Below are positions 17,701 to 26,462 of a stretch of DNA of 64,000 nt, one piece after another. The DNA is from a bacterium (GTDB lineage Bacteria; Myxococcota_A; Bradymonadia; UBA7976; UBA1532), in contig JAUHYW010000051.1 in assembly GCA_030426085.1 (NCBI GenBank), positions 1 to 64,000 on the forward strand, given 5' to 3'. Both the position numbers and the translations under genes were made by a program. Below the pieces are notes generated by a model that had not been told where the DNA came from, did no database searches, and saw only the letters and a program-made list of their open reading frames with translations. Each line of letters starts with the position of its first letter. Position 1 is the stretch's first letter.

Positions 17701-18605
17701 TGCACCGCCTCGCCTGGTTCGGGGCCCAGGCCGCCCGCTCGATCGGCGCCTCGCCGGTGGTGCAGCTCGTCGCGGTGAGCACCATCGCCGTCGCGCTGAT
17801 GGTGCTCGGCGCGGTGGGGGTGGCGCTGGTCAACCTCGACGGCCTCGTCGACCGCTGGCGGGCCGACGCCGATCTGGTGGTCTTCCCCCGGCCGGGCGCC
17901 GCCGAGCTGCCCGCGCTCGCCGCCCGCGTCGAGGCCCTCGACGGGGTCGCCGGCACCCGGACCCTCGACCGGGACGCGGCCCTCGCCGACCTGCGGGCGG
18001 CCTTCCCCGACGACGCGCCCCTGCTCGACGGGCTCGATCGGGCGCTGCTGCCGGCGGTGATCGAGGTCCGCCTCGCCGAGCGCGATCCGGCCCGGCGGGG
18101 CCCGGCGCGGGCCGCGGTCGCCGAGGCGCTGCGGGCGATGCAGGCGTTCGAGGCCATCGACGCGGTGGACGACGGGGCCGACCTCGTCGCCCGGCTCGAG
18201 CGCCTGCGCACCGGGGCCCGGGCCGGGGGCGCGGTGATGGCCGCCCTGGCGCTGCTGGCGGTGGTCTTCATCATCTCGAACACCATCCGCCTGACGCTCT
18301 TCGCCCGCCGCGACGAGCTGGAGATCATGCGGCTCGTCGGGGCCACCGACCTGTTCATCCGGGCGCCGTGTTACCTCGAGGGCGCGCTCCAGGGGGCGGC
18401 CGGCGCGCTGCTGGCGACCGGTGGGCTGTGGCTGCTGATGCGGGCCGTGCCGGCCGACGGGCTGCTCGACGCGCCGTTCGGGGTCGAGGGCGGGCTGCGC
18501 TTCCTGCCGCCCGAGGCCGTCGTCGCCGGGGTGCTCGGCGCGGCGCTGGTCGGGGTGCTGGCCAGCCACCTGGCGACGGGGCGCTTCATCCGGGAGGGCG
18601 CCTGA
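17697..18605 (+). CDS. ftsX: Cell-division permease-like protein FtsX
   Basis: 302 residues with the FtsX layout: a cytoplasmic N-terminus, a TM helix at about 22-45, a periplasmic domain of about 130 residues (ADADLVVFPRPGAAELPALA and onward) that should bind EnvC, and three TM helices at about 180-200, 225-250 and 265-290. The LEIMRLVGATDLFIRAPCYL segment is the family hallmark. It is encoded between ftsE (ATGA overlap) and envC (1 base apart), so the three products should be made together in the inner membrane and periplasm. Confidence 0.95.
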   Translation: MMHRLAWFGAQAARSIGASPVVQLVAVSTIAVALMVLGAVGVALVNLDGLVDRWRADADLVVFPRPGAAELPALAARVEALDGVAGTRTLDRDAALADLRAAFPDDAPLLDGLDRALLPAVIEVRLAERDPARRGPARAAVAEALRAMQAFEAIDAVDDGADLVARLERLRTGARAGGAVMAALALLAVVFIISNTIRLTLFARRDELEIMRLVGATDLFIRAPCYLEGALQGAAGALLATGGLWLLMRAVPADGLLDAPFGVEGGLRFLPPEAVVAGVLGAALVGVLASHLATGRFIREGA

Positions 18606-18606
18606 G

Positions 18607-19686
18607 ATGCGGGCCCTGCTCGCGCTCACCTGGCTCTGGGTCCTGCCGGCGGCGGCCCAGGAGCTGCCCGCGCTGCCGGCCGATCCGACCGCCCGGGCCC
18701 GGGCGCTGCTCGACCGCGAGGCCGACCTGCTCGACGCGCTCGATGCGCTCGACGGCCGCATCGCCGAGGTGGCCCTCGAGCGGGCCGAGCTGGAGCTGGA
18801 GCGCACCCGGCGGGCGGCGGCGCTGCTCGAAGTCGAGGCCCGGCTGGCCGAGGCCCGCGAGGCGCTGAGCGAGGCCCGCTCCACTCTGCGGGTGCGGCTG
18901 CGGGCGCTGACCCGGCTCGACCCGCTCGCCTGGCGCCGGGTGCTGTTCAGCGCGGCGACCCCCACCGACTACCTGCGCCGCCGGGGGCTCCTGCGGGCGG
19001 TGCTGCGGGCCGACGCCGCCCTCGAAGATCGGGTCGCCCGCCAGGAGACGCTGCTGGGGACGCTCCAGGCCGATCGGACCCGGGCGGTGCAGGCGGTGCG
19101 CGCCGCCGAGCAGGCCCTCGGCCGGCGGCGGGAGGCCCTGGAGGACGAGCGGGCGGTGCGCCACGCGCTGCTGGGCATGGTGCGCGGCGAGCGCCGGCTG
19201 GCGGAGCAGCTCGCCGCCGCCCGCCGGGCCCGGCTGGACGCGGTGCCGCTGACGGTGACCCCCGATCGGCGGGCGGGTGTCGCCGCCGAGAAGGGGCGCC
19301 TGCCGGCGCCGGTGAACGGGCGGGTGGTGGTCGGCTTCGGCCCGGTGGCCCACCCCGAGCACGGCACGACCACCTTCAACGGGGGCCTGATCTTCGACGC
19401 GCCCTACGGGGCGCCGGTGCGGGCGGTGCACAACGGGCGCGTGGTCTACAGCGGATGGTATAAAGGCTTCGGGAACCTGGTGATCGTCGACCACGGGGAC
19501 GAAGTGCACACCCTCTACGGCCACCTCTCCGCGATCCGCCGCGCCCGGGGCGAGGACGTCTCGGCGGGGGCCGTGATCGGCGCGGTGGGCGACGCGGGGT
19601 CGCTGCGCGGGCCCCGGCTCTACTTCGAATTGCGGGTGAGCCGCCGCCCGGTCGACCCCGCCCCCTGGCTGCGGAGCGGGCGGTGA
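18607..19686 (+). CDS. envC: EnvC-type murein hydrolase activator (degenerate LytM)
   Basis: 359 residues with a signal peptide (about 1-18), a long coiled coil (about 30-215) rich in Ala, Arg, Glu and Leu, and a C-terminal LytM/M23 domain. The catalytic residues are largely lost: NGGLIF (258-263) stands where active enzymes have HxGxD, and RLYFEL (337-342) stands for HxHFE. His306 in LYGHLS remains. E. coli EnvC shows the same type of degeneration and works as an amidase activator controlled by FtsEX. The position right after ftsX supports that role. The coiled coil is very GC-rich and may be length-variable. The stop overlaps the next start as GTGA. Confidence 0.93.
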   Translation: MRALLALTWLWVLPAAAQELPALPADPTARARALLDREADLLDALDALDGRIAEVALERAELELERTRRAAALLEVEARLAEAREALSEARSTLRVRLRALTRLDPLAWRRVLFSAATPTDYLRRRGLLRAVLRADAALEDRVARQETLLGTLQADRTRAVQAVRAAEQALGRRREALEDERAVRHALLGMVRGERRLAEQLAAARRARLDAVPLTVTPDRRAGVAAEKGRLPAPVNGRVVVGFGPVAHPEHGTTTFNGGLIFDAPYGAPVRAVHNGRVVYSGWYKGFGNLVIVDHGDEVHTLYGHLSAIRRARGEDVSAGAVIGAVGDAGSLRGPRLYFELRVSRRPVDPAPWLRSGR

Positions 19687-20969
19687 GGCGCCGTATCTCC
19701 CTGCGGCTGGCCGGGGCCCTGGCCGGCTTCGCCTTCGTCGGCGGGCTCCGGATCGGCGCGGCGCTCGACCCCGATCCGCCCGCCGCCGAGGCCAGCCGCA
19801 GCGACCGCACCTTCCGGGCGCTGGACGTGCTCACCGAGGTCTACGGCCACATCCAGCGCAACTACGTCGAGCCGGTGGAGCCCGACCGGCTGGTCTACTC
19901 GGCCATCGACGGCATGGTGCAGGCCCTCGACCCCCACTCGGAGTTCCTCTCGCCCGATCACAAGGCCGCCCTGCGCAGCCAGGCCCGGGGCGAGTTCCCC
20001 GGCGTGGGCATGGAGATCGGGCTGCGCGAGGGCGAGCTGCGGGTCATCGCGCCGCTGCCCGGGGCCCCCGCCGATCAGGCCGGGCTGCGGCCGGGCGACG
20101 CGCTGCGGGCCATCGACGGGCGCAGCACCCGGGGCCTGCCGCTCGGCGAGGCGGTGCGGCTGCTGCGGGGCGAGGCGGGCACCGTGGTCGAGCTGCGGGT
20201 CGGCCGGGGCGAGGCGCCGCCGTTCACGGTGCAGGTCGAGCGGGCCGTCGTCCGGATCGACCCGGTCCAGGCCCGGCTGCTGCCCGACGGCTCGGCCCAC
20301 GTCCGGGTGGTGACCTTCCAGCGGGACACCGAGGACCGCCTGCGCGCCGCGCTGGTGCGCCTGCGGGCCGACGCCGGGGGCGCGCTGCCGGGCATCGTGC
20401 TCGACCTGCGCAACAACCCCGGGGGGCTCTTGAACCAGGCCATCGCGGTGGCCGACCTGTTCCTGGGCGAAGGTCAGATCGTGAGCACCCGCGGTCGGGC
20501 GCCGGCCCGGGCGTGGCAGGCGAGCACCCTCGGCACGCTGCCGCCGGTGCCGGTGGTGGTCGTCGTCAACGCGGGCACCGCCAGCGCCGCCGAGATCGTG
20601 GCCGGCGCGCTCCAGGCCCACCGGCGGGCGGTCGTCGTGGGCACCCCCACCTTCGGCAAGGGGTCGGTGCAGTCGATCTACGACCTCACCGACGGGTCGG
20701 GGCTCAAGCTGACCGTGGCCCACTACTTCACCCCCGACGGCCGCTCGATCCAGGCCCGGGGGCTGGCCCCCGACGTCTACGTGGCCGCCGCGGACGCCGT
20801 CGAGCCGCCGCCGCCGGCCCAGCGGGAGGCCGACCTCGACCGCCGGCTGGCCAACCCCGACCCCGCCGCCGAGCCGATGCACGGCCCGCCGCCCCGCCCG
20901 GCCGATCCGGTGCTGGCCCGGGCGGTCGAGGTGCTGCGGGTCGCCGGCATCTTCAGCCGGCGACCGTGA
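19683..20969 (+). CDS. C-terminal processing protease (S41 family)
   Basis: 428 residues from GTG at 19683. An N-terminal signal-anchor (about 1-25) is followed by the S41 N-domain (YVEPVEPDRLVYSAIDGM, LDPHSEFL). A PDZ domain (about 100-190) has GVGMEIGLREGELRV and the typical ADQAGLRPGDALRAIDG. The protease core contains NAGTASAAEIVAGAL, with the Ser of GTAS as nucleophile, and TFGKGSVQ with the general-base Lys. Both catalytic residues are intact. Such proteases trim periplasmic hydrolases and lipoproteins. In many bacteria the ctp gene sits beside envC, and its co-translation here suggests that it controls a wall hydrolase. Confidence 0.94.
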   Translation: MRRRISLRLAGALAGFAFVGGLRIGAALDPDPPAAEASRSDRTFRALDVLTEVYGHIQRNYVEPVEPDRLVYSAIDGMVQALDPHSEFLSPDHKAALRSQARGEFPGVGMEIGLREGELRVIAPLPGAPADQAGLRPGDALRAIDGRSTRGLPLGEAVRLLRGEAGTVVELRVGRGEAPPFTVQVERAVVRIDPVQARLLPDGSAHVRVVTFQRDTEDRLRAALVRLRADAGGALPGIVLDLRNNPGGLLNQAIAVADLFLGEGQIVSTRGRAPARAWQASTLGTLPPVPVVVVVNAGTASAAEIVAGALQAHRRAVVVGTPTFGKGSVQSIYDLTDGSGLKLTVAHYFTPDGRSIQARGLAPDVYVAAADAVEPPPPAQREADLDRRLANPDPAAEPMHGPPPRPADPVLARAVEVLRVAGIFSRRP

Positions 20970-20976
20970 GGAGCCC

Positions 20977-22056
20977 ATGAAGGCGCCGCTCATCGGCTGG
21001 CTCGTCGCCGCGATCCTGGGCGCGGCCCTGGCCCTCACCGGCCAGCGGCTGCTTCAGCCGGGCCCGGCCGAGCCCGCCCCGACGGCCGAGCCGCCCCCCG
21101 CGCCGCCCCCGCCGCCGGCTCCGGCCGATCCGGCGTCGGCCCGGGCGCTGGCGGTGAAGGCGCTGGTCGAGGCCGGGGTGCCCCACGGCGCCATCCGCCA
21201 CGGGGTCTACCCCCTGCGCGGGCCGGGGCGGGCGCCGGCCGAGACCTTGCCCCTGGTGGCCTTCGACTGCCCGGCGGACGGTGGCTGCGCGCCGGTGGTC
21301 GAGGCCCTGGACGCCGCCGCCGTCCCCGCCGGGCTGACCCTGGTGGGCCCGGTGGGCGGCGACCGCCCCGGGCGCCCGATCTTCCGGGCCCTGTCCGACG
21401 GCGAGCGCCCCGCCCTGGCGCTGCGGGCCCAGCCCGCCGGGCCCCGGCTGACGGTGATCGTGGGCGACGTTGGGCGGTCGCCGGCCCTGGTCGACGCCGC
21501 GCTCGCGCTCGACCCCGACGTGACGCTGGCGGTGGCGGCCGACGGGACCGACAGCGCGCAGGTCGCCCGCCGGCTGGCCGAGGCCGGCCGCGAGGTGCTG
21601 GCCCACCTGCCGCTGACCGCCGACGGCGGATCGGCCGACGGGCTTGGCCCGGCCACCGCCCGCCTCGTCGAGCGGGTGCCGGGCGCGGTGGGCGCCGCGG
21701 CGCCGTCGGGGGGCGCGCTGCTCAGCTCGGGCCCGCACGCCGCGGCGCTGCTCGGCGCGCTGGGCGACGAGGGGCTGTTCTTCGTCGACCGCCCGCCGAC
21801 GAGCGGGTCGGTCGCCGGCCCCACCGCCCGGGCCCGCGGGGTGCGGGCGACCGCGGCGACCCATGACCTCGACGCCGACCCCGCCACGCCCATCGAGGCC
21901 CGGCTCAAGGCCATCGAGGTGTCGCTGGTGCTCGACGGGCACGCGGTGGTCACGATCGGGGCCGATCCGGCGGCGCTGGCCGCGCTCCAGCCGTGGCTCG
22001 AGACGCTGCGCCACCGCCGGGTGAGGCTTTTGCGGGCGTCCGAGATCGTGCGCTGA
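20977..22056 (+). CDS. YibQ-type divergent polysaccharide deacetylase, degenerate
   Basis: 359 residues with a GAGGAG site before the ATG, a TM anchor (about 5-25) and a Pro/Ala-rich linker. Residues 155-355 follow the YibQ fold: LTVIVGDVGRSP (158 onward), VTLAVAADG, GREVLAHLPL, LGDEGLFFVDRPPTSGS and a late VSLVLDGHAVVTIG. In active-type members the first strand ends with Asp-Asp and a later loop reads NHMGS. Here these are Gly163-Asp164 and APSGG, so metal binding is unlikely. The order envC-ctp-yibQ is the classic neighbourhood of this family. The role is unknown and probably at the septal wall. Confidence 0.85.
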   Translation: MKAPLIGWLVAAILGAALALTGQRLLQPGPAEPAPTAEPPPAPPPPPAPADPASARALAVKALVEAGVPHGAIRHGVYPLRGPGRAPAETLPLVAFDCPADGGCAPVVEALDAAAVPAGLTLVGPVGGDRPGRPIFRALSDGERPALALRAQPAGPRLTVIVGDVGRSPALVDAALALDPDVTLAVAADGTDSAQVARRLAEAGREVLAHLPLTADGGSADGLGPATARLVERVPGAVGAAAPSGGALLSSGPHAAALLGALGDEGLFFVDRPPTSGSVAGPTARARGVRATAATHDLDADPATPIEARLKAIEVSLVLDGHAVVTIGADPAALAALQPWLETLRHRRVRLLRASEIVR

Positions 22057-22059
22057 CGG

Positions 22060-25000
22060 TCAGCCCACCAGCGCCTCGGCCGCCGCCGCCCGGTCGGGGT
22101 GCCCCATGCGGGTCCACAGCTCGATCGCCAGGGCCGCCGCCTGCCGGGCGCGGGGCGCGTCGCCGGCCTTCAGCGCCTGCCGGGCCCCCTTCTCGCTGAG
22201 CCGGGCGGTGTCCACGTCGCTCAGGTCGCTGCTCTCGAGCAGCGCGGCCAGCGCGGCGCGGTGGGTGTCGAAGCTCTGCCAGTCGCCCGAGGCCGCCGCG
22301 ATCGGCAGCAGCCCCGCCCGGGCCGCGGCCTGGGCCACCCGGGCCCCGTGCGCGCCCAGCTCGGTCAACGCCGCCTCCAGCGGGGCCCAGGCCTCGGTGA
22401 AGCGGTCGGCCTCGAGCAGGGTGAACCCCAGGTTGAGCCGAGCGTAGGTCGCGTTGGCCGCGCCGATGCTCTCGAACAGCTTCAGCGCGGCCCGATAGTG
22501 CTCGGCGGCGGCCTCGAGGTCGCCCGCCTGGCGGGCCAGCTCGCCGTCCATGATGCGGCAGGTGGCCTCGGCGCCCCGGGCCCCGCCGGCCTGGAACGCC
22601 GCCCGGGCCGCCTCGTTGCGCCGGCGGGCGGCGTCGGCCTCGCCCGCTTGCAGGTGGGCCCGGGCCAGCCCGAAGAGGCTGCGCCCCAGCCCCAGCGGGT
22701 CGTCGACGGCGGCGTAGGCCACCCGGGCGGTCTCCAGCGCCGCCGCCGCCCGGTCGCGCTCGCCCTGGCGCAGCAGGGTCAACCCCAGCTCTTCGCCGCA
22801 GGCCGCCCGCAGCGCGGTGTCGTCACCCACCACCTGGACCGCGGCGCGCAGCAGGCGCTCCGAGTCGGCGACCCGCCCGGTGTGGCGGGCGAGCACGCCC
22901 TGCTCGAGCAGCGCCGCCGCCCGCTCCGAGATCCAGCCGTGGCGCAGCGCCGCCGCCAGGGCCCGGGCCGCCGCCCGCTCGGCCTCTTCGGTGCGGGCCT
23001 GCATCCGGGTCAGCCGGCTCTCGAGCAGCCAGCCCCGCCCCCAGCGGGGGTCGGTCCCGGGCAGGATCGCGACCGCCGCCCGCCAGCCGGCGAGCTGCTC
23101 GGCGGCGGCGGCGTAGTCCCCCTCGTCCAGCCGGCGGCGGGCGGCGTCGAGCGCGTGGGGCACCGCCTCGGCCCGGCGGTCGGCGGCCAGGAGGTGGCGG
23201 GCGACCCGCTCGCTGGTCCGGGGCCCCGGCCGGCGGGCCAGCGCCCGGGCGCAGGTGCGGTGCCACAGCGCCAGCCGCCCCGCGTCCCGGGCCCGCTTCA
23301 AGATCGCCTCCCGCAGCATGCCGTGGGCGAAGGCCCACCGCTGGGCCGGGCCCTCGGGACCGCACCGGGCCAGCGCGGCGTCGAGCAGCGCCTCGACCAG
23401 CCCCGGATCGGCCGGCAGCCCGGCCGCGGTGCACACCGCCCGCCACTCGCCGCCGTCGATCTGGAGCCCGAGGGTCGCCGCCAGTTCCAGGGCCCGGGCG
23501 TCGGACCCCGCCCGGTCGAGCCCGGCCCGCTCGGTGAGGAGCTGCTCGATGCGGGCCTGCCACACCGCCCCGAGGTCGTCGGGCAGGGTCGTGCCGGCGT
23601 CGGCGGCCAGGGTGAAGCCGTCGGGGGCCGCCTCGAGCACGCCCCGCCGCACCCAGTCGCCGACGAGCTGCACCGCGAACAGCGCGTTGCCCCCGGTGCG
23701 GGCGTCGATCCGGCGCAGGAGGTCGGGTTGCAGGCCCAGCAGCGCGTCGAGCAGCGCCGGGCGGTCGTCGGGCGCGAGGGGGCCGACCTCGATGCGCACC
23801 GCGTCCCGGGCGTCGAGGGCGGCCAGCCGCTCGACCGCGTCGGGGCGCCGGGGCAGATCCTCGTCGCGCACGGTCAGCACCAGCAGGATCGGGCTCGGCC
23901 AGCGGGCCTGGGCGTCGAGCACATGGGCGCAGAAGTCGAGCGCGTGGCGGTTGTAGTGCGCGTCGTCGAGCACCACCACCAGCGGCCGCTCGGCGGCCAG
24001 CCGCTCCAGGTGCCGCCGCACGATCGCGTATTGCTCCTCGGGCCGGACGGCCCGGGTCGGTCGGGCCCCGCCCCCGGGGTCGACGAGCCGCACCAGCGCG
24101 TCGACCTCCTCGGGGGTGTCGACCCCCAGCGTCGCCAGCATCCGGGTGACGTGCGCCCGCAGCGCGTCGGGCTCGACCTGCACGCAGCGCAGGGCCCGCT
24201 CGAGCATGCCGGTCAGCCCCTGCCCCGGTCCGGGCACCGCCCCGTGCATCGCCCGCAGCCCGCTGGCCGCGCCCAGCTCGTCGGCCCGCTCGACCAGCCA
24301 CTCGGCCAGCCGGGTCTTGCCGAAGCCCGACGGCCCCCGCAGCACCGCGACCTGCGCCGCGCCCCGATCGGCCACCAGCCCCAGCAGGGACCACAGCAGG
24401 TCGCGCTCGGTGTGGCGCCCGACGAACGGCACCCGGCGCAGCCCGAAGAGCCCCAGCCCGACGCCGGCCATCGCGGCGGTCGCCCGGGCTCCAGCGGGCG
24501 CCCGCCAGTCGTCGGGCATCGGCGGCACGCCCGACGGGGAGGCCAGCACCGGCAGCGGGCCGGTCTCGAGCAGGCCGTCGCCGACGTCGACGAAGGTCGG
24601 CGGGCGGCTGTCGACGATCGTGTGGTCGGTGAGCGCGGCCGGATCGATCCCCGGCAGCAGGCCCCCCAGCGACCCGAACGACGGAGGCGGGTGGAGCCGC
24701 GCGTCGTCCGCCGCCGAGCCGGGCAGCCCGGGCCACGAGGCGTCGGCGAACGGATCGGCCAGCGAGCCGGCCATGGAGCCGGGCAGCGAGCCGAAGCTCT
24801 GCGGCGCGGCGTCGGGCGGGTCGTGCATGCTGCGCAGCGCCCAGGCCGCGTCGGCCGCCTTGCGGAACCGCCCCTCGGGGCTCTTCGTCAGCAGCTTGCC
24901 CACCCAGCCCTCGAACGCCGGCGGGACCGGGAACCGGGGCCGCAGCGCGGGCACCGCCTCGGTCATGTGGGCCATCATCGTCGCCAGCGGCCGCCCGGCC

Positions 25001-25692
25001 TCGCCGAACGGCGCCCGCCCCGAGACCAGTTCGAAGGCCAGGCAGCCGAGCGCGTAGAGGTCGGTCCACGGGCCGTGGGCCCAGACCTCGCCCCGGACCT
25101 GCTCCGGCGCCATGTAGTCGGGGGTGCCCACCATGCCGCTCTCGGCGGCCCCCGCCGTCTCCCAGGTGCGCTGGGCGTCCCTGCGGGCGGCGTCGCGGGG
25201 GGTCGCGCCGTGGATCGCGTGGGCCACCCCGAAGTCGGTCAGCTTCAGCGCCCGCCCGTCGGTGGACCACAGGATGTTGTCCGGCTTGAGGTCGCGGTGC
25301 ACCAGCCCCCGGGCGTGGGCGTGGGCCAGCGCGTCGAGCAGCGCGAGCAGGACCGCGCCCACCCGGGACCAGCCCCGGGCCCGGCGCACGTCCAGCGGCC
25401 GCCCGAGGCGCTCCATGACCAGATAGGGGCTGCCGTCGCGCACCCCGTCGAGGCTCGAGCCCGCCACCCGGCCGAAGTCGAGGATGCGGGCGATGCCGGG
25501 GTGCTCCATGCCGGCCATCGCCCGGGCCTCGTTGCGAAACGCCGCCTGGAAGCGGTCCTGCAACGCCCGGCTGTCGGTGATGACCTTGATCGCGACCGGC
25601 CGGCGGTCGACGTGATGGCGGGCGGCCCAGACCTCGCCCATGCCGCCGCGGCCGATGGGATCGGTCAATTCGAACGGGCCGAGCGACATCAT
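22060..25692 (-). CDS. PknK-like Ser/Thr kinase with AAA ATPase and TPR regions
   Basis: 1,210 residues. The N-terminal kinase domain (about 5-275) has IGRGGMGEVW, Lys36 (AIKV), HRDLKPDN (132-139) and DFG (153-155), so it should be active. A linker with Gly/Ser/Pro leads to an AAA/STAND ATPase near 430-700, with Walker A GPSGFGKTRL and Walker B LVVVLDDAHYN. The C-terminal third is made of tetratricopeptide-like helices (AERAAARALAAALRHG, EADRFTEAWAPLEAALTELG and others). This kinase-AAA-TPR layout is known from PknK and many myxobacterial kinases. It may phosphorylate proteins read by FHA activators such as that at 5214. Two adjacent ATGs (25692 and 25689) are possible starts. It converges on yibQ with 3 bases between. 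Confidence 0.94.
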   Translation of the reverse strand: MMSLGPFELTDPIGRGGMGEVWAARHHVDRRPVAIKVITDSRALQDRFQAAFRNEARAMAGMEHPGIARILDFGRVAGSSLDGVRDGSPYLVMERLGRPLDVRRARGWSRVGAVLLALLDALAHAHARGLVHRDLKPDNILWSTDGRALKLTDFGVAHAIHGATPRDAARRDAQRTWETAGAAESGMVGTPDYMAPEQVRGEVWAHGPWTDLYALGCLAFELVSGRAPFGEAGRPLATMMAHMTEAVPALRPRFPVPPAFEGWVGKLLTKSPEGRFRKAADAAWALRSMHDPPDAAPQSFGSLPGSMAGSLADPFADASWPGLPGSAADDARLHPPPSFGSLGGLLPGIDPAALTDHTIVDSRPPTFVDVGDGLLETGPLPVLASPSGVPPMPDDWRAPAGARATAAMAGVGLGLFGLRRVPFVGRHTERDLLWSLLGLVADRGAAQVAVLRGPSGFGKTRLAEWLVERADELGAASGLRAMHGAVPGPGQGLTGMLERALRCVQVEPDALRAHVTRMLATLGVDTPEEVDALVRLVDPGGGARPTRAVRPEEQYAIVRRHLERLAAERPLVVVLDDAHYNRHALDFCAHVLDAQARWPSPILLVLTVRDEDLPRRPDAVERLAALDARDAVRIEVGPLAPDDRPALLDALLGLQPDLLRRIDARTGGNALFAVQLVGDWVRRGVLEAAPDGFTLAADAGTTLPDDLGAVWQARIEQLLTERAGLDRAGSDARALELAATLGLQIDGGEWRAVCTAAGLPADPGLVEALLDAALARCGPEGPAQRWAFAHGMLREAILKRARDAGRLALWHRTCARALARRPGPRTSERVARHLLAADRRAEAVPHALDAARRRLDEGDYAAAAEQLAGWRAAVAILPGTDPRWGRGWLLESRLTRMQARTEEAERAAARALAAALRHGWISERAAALLEQGVLARHTGRVADSERLLRAAVQVVGDDTALRAACGEELGLTLLRQGERDRAAAALETARVAYAAVDDPLGLGRSLFGLARAHLQAGEADAARRRNEAARAAFQAGGARGAEATCRIMDGELARQAGDLEAAAEHYRAALKLFESIGAANATYARLNLGFTLLEADRFTEAWAPLEAALTELGAHGARVAQAAARAGLLPIAAASGDWQSFDTHRAALAALLESSDLSDVDTARLSEKGARQALKAGDAPRARQAAALAIELWTRMGHPDRAAAAEALVG

Positions 25693-25762
25693 CGAGGCAG
25701 GATGCCTGTCGGTCGCGGGGGAAGAAAGGGGGCGGGGGCCGACCGGGCGGTCGGCGCGCGGC

Positions 25763-26236
25763 TCAGGGCTTGTCGGGGGTGGGCTCCATGATCATGTCGG
25801 GGATGATCTTCTGCGGGTCGAGGATGTTCTCCGGCAGGAGCTGCCCGACGGTCTTCCAGTCGGTCGACAGCTTGCCCCAGTCGCCGGGCACCTTCTCGAT
25901 GCTGGGCTTGATCCAGTTGGCGTGGCTCTTCTCGAGGCTGGCGAGGCTGGGCGGGGTCTTGTTCTCGGCGGCGGCGTGGCCCGCGCTGGCGAGGGCGAGG
26001 GCGTCGTCGAGCTTGCCCGCCCGCCGGGCCTGCTGCGCGGCGCGCAGGGCGATGACCCCGGTGCGGAAGGTGGTCTGGGCCTTGGCGTCCTTGGCGGCGG
26101 CCTTGGCCAGGCCGTCCATCAGCTTGATCGCCGACTCGAGCTTGGACTTGACGGCGGCGTCGGTGGCCTTGGCCGAGGCGACGGCGGGCACGAGGAAGAA
26201 CAGGGCGAGCAGGGCGAGCGTCAGGCGACGGGTCAT
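25763..26236 (-). CDS. Small exported helical protein, unknown function
   Basis: 157 residues. The ATG at 26236 was chosen over two upstream in-frame ATGs because a GGAGG site lies 8 bases before it and a signal peptide begins there (MTRRLTLALLALFFLVPAVASA). The mature part is mainly helical and charged, with Ala/Lys-rich segments (KATDAAVKSKLESAIKLMDG, then LAKAAAKDAKAQTTF) and a C-terminal part with two Trp (HANWIKPSIEK, GDWGKLSTDWKTV). I recognise no family. It is probably periplasmic. It lies 70 bases upstream of the kinase gene on the same strand and could be co-transcribed with it. Confidence 0.75.
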   Translation of the reverse strand: MTRRLTLALLALFFLVPAVASAKATDAAVKSKLESAIKLMDGLAKAAAKDAKAQTTFRTGVIALRAAQQARRAGKLDDALALASAGHAAAENKTPPSLASLEKSHANWIKPSIEKVPGDWGKLSTDWKTVGQLLPENILDPQKIIPDMIMEPTPDKP

Positions 26237-26462
26237 GTCGGACCTCCGGGTCATGGGTTGATTCCGGCCGATGGTAGCCCCGCGAACGGGCCGACGCGAG
26301 TTTTGTTCGAAGTCGCGATGTATTCCCGTCATTTTCCGGTGTCCCGACCGGCCCCCGGCCCGTCCGACGTACACATCGGCGACCTGTCATCACGATGTCG
26401 GTGGACAGCCGGAGACCGGGGCAGGCACCCTCGTCCGCTCCACCCGATCGCTCGGAGGCGAG
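26237..26462. other. Intergenic region with AT-richer patch
   Basis: 226 bases between the exported protein (minus) and the isomerase (plus). Bases about 26299-26340 (around gttttgttcgaagtcgcg) are clearly richer in A/T than anything nearby, as expected for divergent promoters. I could not place a convincing -35/-10 pair on either strand. A GGAGG site for the isomerase is at about 26454. Confidence 0.5.

Noticed and set aside
22099-25791. 1,230-codon open frame on the plus strand
   Set aside because: Exact antisense of the kinase-AAA-TPR gene, which has many real motifs. This frame has none and reads as Pro/Gly/Arg/His low complexity.
26271-26462. 64-codon N-terminal extension of the DsbA-fold isomerase
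   Set aside because: The GGAGG site and the family's normal N-terminus both place the start at 26463. The extension lies in the AT-richer intergenic patch.
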